The notes under the pieces were generated by a model. That model was not told the origin of the DNA. It saw only the letters and a list, made by a program, of their open reading frames with translations, and did not search any database. A stretch of 24,296 bases of DNA from Bordetella parapertussis (lineage in GTDB: Bacteria; Pseudomonadota; Gammaproteobacteria; Burkholderiales; Burkholderiaceae_B). Positions 19,972 to 24,296 of this stretch are shown piece by piece. The number at the start of each line of letters is the position of its first letter. Position 1 is the stretch's first letter. The DNA is taken from positions 1-24,296 of the forward strand of contig CAMCYB010000029.1 in the NCBI GenBank assembly GCA_945883615.1. Reading direction: 5' to 3'. Made by a program: the position numbers and the translations under genes.

Positions 19972-22592
19972 GATGCTTGCTGCTCTGCCCATTCAGGCAC
20001 ACTCGCTAAAGCCTGAGCCAAACCCGCAATATCGGTGCCGCCACCCATAGCCATGTCAGGGCGCCCCCCCCCTTTACCGCCGATTTGTTTAGCAACGTGC
20101 TCAACTAAAGCACCCGCTGAATAGCGTTTAGTTAAATCAGACGTCACCCCCGCTGCGAGTGCCACCTTATCGTGGTCAACTGTTGCAAGTATCACGACAC
20201 AAGACTTTAAGCGATCTTTTAACTGATCAACTAATGAACGCAGCGTTTTTGATTCAATACCCTCAACGCGCACAGCCAACAACTTAAAATCACCTACTGC
20301 AAAAACGGTTGCTTGGCTTGCCAACGATGATGCAATGTCAGTGGCCAACTTTGCGCGAGACTGATCAAGTTGTTTTTCTAGCCCTTTGTTTTGTTCTTGA
20401 AGCGCCATAATGCGATCATTTAACTCGGTCACTGGACAACGCATTAAATGTGCCGCCTTATTGATTTGATTATTTAGATTTTGCACCCATTCAAGCGCCA
20501 CATCACCCGCAACGGCCTCAATTCGGCGAACGCCGGAAGCCACACCCATTTCACCCACAATTTTAAATAAGCCCACATCGCCCGTTCGCGACACGTGAAC
20601 ACCACCACATAATTCGCGAGAAAAACCGATATCAAGCACGCGCACATCATCACCATATTTTTCGCCAAATAAAGCCATGGCACCACCTTTAATCGCGTCA
20701 TCAAAACTCATGATCTGCGACTGAGTGGCAACATTGGTCAGCACTTGTGCATTCACAATATTTTCAACCTGCCGAATATCATCGGCTGAGAGTGGCGCAT
20801 CGTGGGCAAAATCAAAGCGGGTTTTTTCGTCGTCTACTAATGAGCCACGCTGCTGCACGTGTGCCCCCAAAACCTCACGTAAAGCTTTATGTAGTAGGTG
20901 TGTGGCCGAATGATGTCGAATAATTCGGTTGCGACGTGCCGTGTCAACCAAGCACTCAAGAGCGTCACCAATAGATATGCTGCTCTGGCTCACGACGCCC
21001 AAGTGACCCATCACACCATGTTGAATTTTTTGGGTATCAGTCACAGTAAATAAAAAGTCTGCCCCACGCAACAAACCTGAGTCGCCGACCTGACCACCTG
21101 ACTCAGCGTAAAAAGGCGTGACATCGAGCACAACCGTCACGGAATCGTTTTGATTCGCCTTGGTAACGGGCGTACCATCAATATATAAACCCAATACTTT
21201 TGCTCGACCCGTCAAACTTTCATAACCCGTAAAGTCAGTCGCTGGGCCATCAAACTGCAAACCACCCACCGCTTTAAATTTTCCGGCAGCACGCGCCTGA
21301 TCTTTTTGTCGCCCCATGGCCACATCAAAACCTGCCAAATCAACATCAATGCCACGCTCTCGGCAAATATCAGCCGTCAAATCAACCGGAAACCCGTAAG
21401 TGTCATAAAGGTTGAACAGTGTTAAACCGTCTAGCATCTGACCTTTCTTCAAAGGTGCCAGCGCAACATCAAGAATTTTCATACCGTTTTCTAGCGTCTC
21501 ACCAAAGCGCTCTTCTTCTTGCAGAAGCACTTGTGCCACACGCTCACCTGACTTGGCTAACTCTGGGTAAGCCTCACCCATCTGCGCAACTAAATCAGGT
21601 ACTAATTTGTAGAAAAAGGGTTTAGTCTGACCCAACTTGTAACCATGCCGAAGAGCCCGCCGAATAATGCGTCGCAGAACATAGCCGCGCCCCTCATTGC
21701 TCGGAATCACCCCATCAACCACCAAAAAGCTACAGGCTCGTATGTGGTCTGCAATCACTTTAAGGGAATGATTCGCCAAGTCATGGGTGTGCGTTTCACG
21801 CCCTGCAGCTTGAATGAGGTGAACAAACAAATCAATTTCATAGTTTGAATGCACATGCTGCATCACTGCCGTAATACGCTCAAGACCCATACCGGTATCA
21901 ACGCAAGGTTGAGGTAACGGATTTAATACACCCTGCGCATCGCGCTCGAACTGCATAAACACTAGGTTCCAGATCTCAATATAGCGATCACCGTCTTCAT
22001 CAGGCGAGCCCGGTGGCCCCCCTAAAACATCAGGGCCATGATCATAGAAAATTTCAGTGCATGGGCCGCATGGGCCTGTTTCAGCCATTTGCCAAAAATT
22101 GTCAGAAGCATAACGCGCCCCTTTATTATCACCAATACGGACAATTCGCTCAGCGGGCACGCCTATTTCGTTTAACCAAATGTTGTAGGCCTCATCATCT
22201 TCTTGATAAACCGTGACCCATAATTTTTCTTTAGGTAAATTGTAAACAGTGGTCAGCAATTCCCATGCAAAGCGAATGGCATCATGTTTAAAGTAATCAC
22301 CAAAACTAAAGTTACCCAACATTTCAAAAAACGTATGGTGCCTAGCTGTACAACCAACATTTTCTAAATCATTGTGTTTGCCACCCGCCCTAACGCTTCG
22401 TTGCGAAGAAGTCGCTCGGCTGTAATGTCGCTTTTCTTGGCCCGTAAAGACATCTTTAAATTGCACCATGCCTGAGTTGGTAAAAAGTAAAGTGGGGTCG
22501 TTACCCGGCACAAGCGAAGAGGAAGGCACGATGGTGTGCCCTTTTGACGCAAAATATTCAAGAAATTTCTGACGAATTTCAGCAGTTTTCAT
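19968..22592 (-). CDS. alaS: Alanyl-tRNA synthetase
   Basis: AlaRS charges tRNA-Ala and edits Ser and Gly mischarging. The 874 aa class II enzyme begins [19 protein letters not shown] and has the aminoacylation domain with [11 protein letters not shown]. The editing-domain zinc/His motifs are H561-x3-H565 (HHSATHLLH) and C662GGVH666. A coiled-coil linker and a C-Ala domain with [15 protein letters not shown] near the end follow. All hallmark residues are present and the length is normal. The glycine-rich motif is written with a run of nine G (20064-20072). The stop codon overlaps the tusA start. A perfect TATAAT lies about 33 nt before the ATG, suggesting its own promoter. Confidence 0.98.
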   Translation of the reverse strand: MKTAEIRQKFLEYFASKGHTIVPSSSLVPGNDPTLLFTNSGMVQFKDVFTGQEKRHYSRATSSQRSVRAGGKHNDLENVGCTARHHTFFEMLGNFSFGDYFKHDAIRFAWELLTTVYNLPKEKLWVTVYQEDDEAYNIWLNEIGVPAERIVRIGDNKGARYASDNFWQMAETGPCGPCTEIFYDHGPDVLGGPPGSPDEDGDRYIEIWNLVFMQFERDAQGVLNPLPQPCVDTGMGLERITAVMQHVHSNYEIDLFVHLIQAAGRETHTHDLANHSLKVIADHIRACSFLVVDGVIPSNEGRGYVLRRIIRRALRHGYKLGQTKPFFYKLVPDLVAQMGEAYPELAKSGERVAQVLLQEEERFGETLENGMKILDVALAPLKKGQMLDGLTLFNLYDTYGFPVDLTADICRERGIDVDLAGFDVAMGRQKDQARAAGKFKAVGGLQFDGPATDFTGYESLTGRAKVLGLYIDGTPVTKANQNDSVTVVLDVTPFYAESGGQVGDSGLLRGADFLFTVTDTQKIQHGVMGHLGVVSQSSISIGDALECLVDTARRNRIIRHHSATHLLHKALREVLGAHVQQRGSLVDDEKTRFDFAHDAPLSADDIRQVENIVNAQVLTNVATQSQIMSFDDAIKGGAMALFGEKYGDDVRVLDIGFSRELCGGVHVSRTGDVGLFKIVGEMGVASGVRRIEAVAGDVALEWVQNLNNQINKAAHLMRCPVTELNDRIMALQEQNKGLEKQLDQSRAKLATDIASSLASQATVFAVGDFKLLAVRVEGIESKTLRSLVDQLKDRLKSCVVILATVDHDKVALAAGVTSDLTKRYSAGALVEHVAKQIGGKGGGRPDMAMGGGTDIAGLAQALASVPEWAEQQAS

Positions 22593-22624
22593 TGGTTTGC
22601 TACAAAGCCAAAAGACAAAAACTG

Positions 22625-22630
22625 ATTATA
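22625..22630 (-). promoter_or_regulatory. Candidate -10 box of alaS
   Basis: TATAAT (perfect match, minus strand) lies in the 53 nt between the PilV-like gene and alaS, 32 nt before the alaS start codon. No convincing -35 box is found 16-18 nt further upstream, so support rests on the single hexamer and its location. Confidence 0.4.
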
Positions 22631-22645
22631 AGGCTGATCCCCAAT

Positions 22646-23695
22646 CTAAGGCGATGCGCATACAAAGCCATTTTTAATCATTGCCCCATGTTGGTCAATT
22701 CGGGCTGAATGAGCTAAAACCGGACGAAACCCCGCATTGCAATGACAGTCACCTGGCGGTCCAGGTGCAGAAGACCTAAAGTCTAAAGGTGTCATGGCCA
22801 TCACGAACTCTAAGTACGGATCAAGCGGAATTGAATTGCGGCAGGTTTGATAACTTAAAGGTTTAAGTTTGTTAAATAAGCCATCGCCTACTGCGCGCCA
22901 CTGACCGCTTTCACACACCAGCAACCCCCCTTTTACCCGCCGCACAACCTGCCCAGGGGTGTGACACGGGGTGTCAGTTATTTGCGCCGCATCAATAACT
23001 AAACCTTGTGTAAATTTAACAGAGCCTGTTAGGGTGACAGGCCCAGATAATGTCACCGCGCGAGATTCATTAAGACGAACAAAAGGGGGAGCACGCATCA
23101 GAACTCGGCTCATGACCGCCACACTTCCCAACTTATAGGGGGCGCCTGAATCAGGTGGGTTTGAACCTTGGTGTTGAGCCCCGACCAAACGATTTGGGAA
23201 TCTTTGCCAAACTGCTAAACCCTGCCCTTTCAAGGCCATCAACATAACGCTGGCTTGCGACCAAAGCGGGTAAGTTGAACCTAAATCAGCTGTAGGCTCA
23301 AGCGCCATTAAAGCAATGAAAGCGCATTGATCGTCTTTGCAGGTCACTGAATCTTGCACCAAACGCATTGAAAAAGTGTAGGGTAATGGTGGGTTTGCTG
23401 GGTAGTCACGCGCTAAATGCCCCGTATTTTTTAATGCAAGCAACGATTGAGGCAATTTAACTTGAGTCAAATCGATTTTGCCTTGTTTTAGCTCAATTTG
23501 ATTGCGCGCTTCATAAACTGCATTGTCCATCGCTTGTTTAATACCCCAAAGCCACGCGCTGGTTGCCTCGGCCGCGCTTTCTTGGGCCTGATTCACCCAT
23601 GCATTGACACCCCACACTGCAATTGCAGTGGTTACAACCCACGCAATCAAAACTTCAAATAAAGCATACCCCTGCGAAGATGTGTTACTTTGCAT
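22646..23695 (-). CDS. PilV-like type IVb minor pilin / pilus tip protein
   Basis: From the ATG at 23693-23695 the protein is 349 aa and begins with a short prepilin leader MQSNTSSQG, cut before YALFEVLIAWVV. Gly at -1 and Glu at +5 are the residues prepilin peptidase needs, and about 20 hydrophobic residues follow. The C-terminal half has TLSGPVTLTGSVKF, PCHTPGQVVRR and then LLVCESGQWRAVG. That G-x-L-x-C...W pattern resembles the R64 PilV shufflon-type tip adhesins. The last 70 residues are Cys-rich (CRNSIP, CHCNAGF, VCASP). It starts 7 nt after a PilS-like pilin fragment, supporting a PilS-PilV pair. A GTG 14 codons upstream is open but would spoil the leader. No inverted shufflon repeats or recombinase are visible. 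The family call is by pattern and is moderately sure. Confidence 0.7.
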   Translation of the reverse strand: MQSNTSSQGYALFEVLIAWVVTTAIAVWGVNAWVNQAQESAAEATSAWLWGIKQAMDNAVYEARNQIELKQGKIDLTQVKLPQSLLALKNTGHLARDYPANPPLPYTFSMRLVQDSVTCKDDQCAFIALMALEPTADLGSTYPLWSQASVMLMALKGQGLAVWQRFPNRLVGAQHQGSNPPDSGAPYKLGSVAVMSRVLMRAPPFVRLNESRAVTLSGPVTLTGSVKFTQGLVIDAAQITDTPCHTPGQVVRRVKGGLLVCESGQWRAVGDGLFNKLKPLSYQTCRNSIPLDPYLEFVMAMTPLDFRSSAPGPPGDCHCNAGFRPVLAHSARIDQHGAMIKNGFVCASP

Positions 23696-23702
23696 AACAA
23701 AA

Positions 23703-24161
23703 TTAACGAATAATAAAAGTAAAGGTATTGCGGTCACCGCGTGCGCATTGTGCGTCGGCTAAGAGCGGCTGATAATACCTGGGCGGTTCAACTGACGTGT
23801 TTTTAACCTCTACGGCACCTGACTGACCAGCCACCGTTACGACCGATGCCACTCGCTGCAATACCGATGCCAAAACCGGGCACGCCGCGTGATTAACGTT
23901 GTTGAGTACCAGTTCAAAGGCTGAACCATGAGGCCCACTTGCTAAGGCTTGAGCAGCAAGTTGAATGACCCCCTCACCATTGCGACCACTTCCACCCAAA
24001 CCATGACCCACTGTCGCCTGAGCGCCCTGCCCAGTGACCGCAACAATTGAAGAATCACGTAAAGCGTTGGCTAAAACTGCATTACTTAGACCCGCATAGG
24101 GCGTAGCACCCAACCCAATTGAAGCCACTTTCAATCTTGATATGACCCCCCCCTCTGTCAC
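23703..24161 (-). pseudogene. PilS-like type IVb major pilin, 5' end lost to an IS element
   Basis: The frame encodes about 150 aa of the globular part of a PilS-type pilin: YAGLSNAVLANALRDSSIV, a Gly/Ala-rich middle, FELVLNNVNHAACPVLASVL and a C-terminal CARGDRNTFTFIIR. The two Cys residues fit the disulfide loop of these pilins. The N-terminal prepilin leader and hydrophobic helix, essential for export and assembly, are absent. The reading frame meets a stop at 24192-24194, and the next sequence belongs to an IS transposase on the other strand. The only initiation codon near the start is a GTG at 24159-24161. The native sequence probably begins near 24142, where the IS end is inferred. It is almost certainly non-functional. 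Confidence 0.7.
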
Positions 24162-24296
24162 AATAGTTGTCCGGTCTTTTAATTTCTTTTCTTAATCTTT
24201 TGGGGCGGTTGGAGTGAAGTTGCTATGCCAACCTACAGCACTGAATTTAAAGACAACATCGTTCGTAAAATGATGCCCCCTAATAGCCAAAGCGTT
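24143..24296 (+). mobile_element. IS3-like insertion sequence, left end (runs off the right edge)
   Basis: A transposase-like reading frame on the plus strand starts 82 nt inside the point where pilin similarity stops, a typical distance from an IS end to its first gene. The boundary is inferred: both TGACCCC at 24143 and TGTCAC at 24156 fit the 5'-TG end of IS3-family elements. The former lies beside a run of eight C. The other end, the inverted repeat partner and any target duplication are outside the window. Confidence 0.6.
24225..24296 (+). CDS. Transposase OrfA-like N-terminus, IS3-family type (partial)
   Basis: The first 24 codons begin MPTYSTEFKDNIVRKMM, a pattern (Tyr-Ser-x-Glu-Phe-Lys start) typical of the helix-turn-helix OrfA protein of IS3-type elements, which binds the IS ends. 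GGAG lies ten bases before the ATG. The gene runs off the right edge, so the catalytic OrfB part cannot be checked. Family assignment rests on the short N-terminus and the broken pilin next to it. Confidence 0.6.
   Translation, partial: MPTYSTEFKDNIVRKMMPPNSQSV

Noticed and set aside
23696..23737. A longer PilV-like protein from a GTG inside the pilin fragment
   Set aside because: The 14 extra residues are hydrophobic and would bury the short prepilin leader MQSNTSSQG; the ATG at 23695 gives a canonical leader.

Overview
This window reads as a chromosomal segment of a betaproteobacterium, most likely order Burkholderiales and possibly an Alcaligenaceae-like lineage with moderate GC content. 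The case rests on gene order (rlmN, rodZ-like, ispG, hisS, yfgM-like, bamB, der, hfq, hflX, hflK, hflC, hisZ, purA, with ndk just upstream) and on protein motifs. The family assignment is an inference. The genus cannot be fixed from the sequence alone.

Left block (1-14365, all on the minus strand, so read right to left): ndk, then a tightly packed string rlmN > rodZ-like > ispG > hisS > yfgM-like > bamB > der > hisC > hfq. A good intrinsic terminator follows hfq. Next come hflX > hflK > hflC and a second strong terminator, then hisZ > purA (purA runs off the left edge). The rlmN/rodZ-like and rodZ-like/ispG pairs overlap as GTGA and ATGA, hflX/hflK overlap by 17 nt, and most other spacings are under 30 nt. 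The block combines RNA modification, isoprenoid precursor synthesis, histidine metabolism and charging, outer-membrane assembly, ribosome-linked GTPases, the RNA chaperone Hfq and the HflKC membrane complex.

Middle (14366-19672): valS is the only complete gene on the plus strand. It is divergent from ndk, with two palindromes in the shared intergenic region, and convergent with trmD. The rpsP-rimM-trmD translation operon is on the minus strand, but its usual last gene, rplS, is not there. Its two spacers are unusually long and are filled by short-period degenerate tandem repeats: period 8 between rimM and trmD, and period 13 between rpsP and rimM.

Right (19673-24296): alaS and a TusA-type sulfur carrier are joined by an ATGA overlap. 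Upstream of alaS lies a two-gene remnant of a type IVb (R64/PilS-PilV-like) pilus locus: a PilV-like minor pilin or tip protein, preceded by a PilS-like major pilin that has lost its N-terminal helix. The break coincides with the end of an apparent IS3-like insertion sequence, whose transposase starts at 24225 on the plus strand and runs out of the window.

No rRNA, tRNA or CRISPR array was found. I do not see a clearly new biological system. The observations most worth following are the two period-locked repeat arrays inside the rpsP operon, the IS-decapitated pilin beside an intact PilV-like gene, the very short RodZ-like protein, and the terminators that divide the hfq-hfl-hisZ string.
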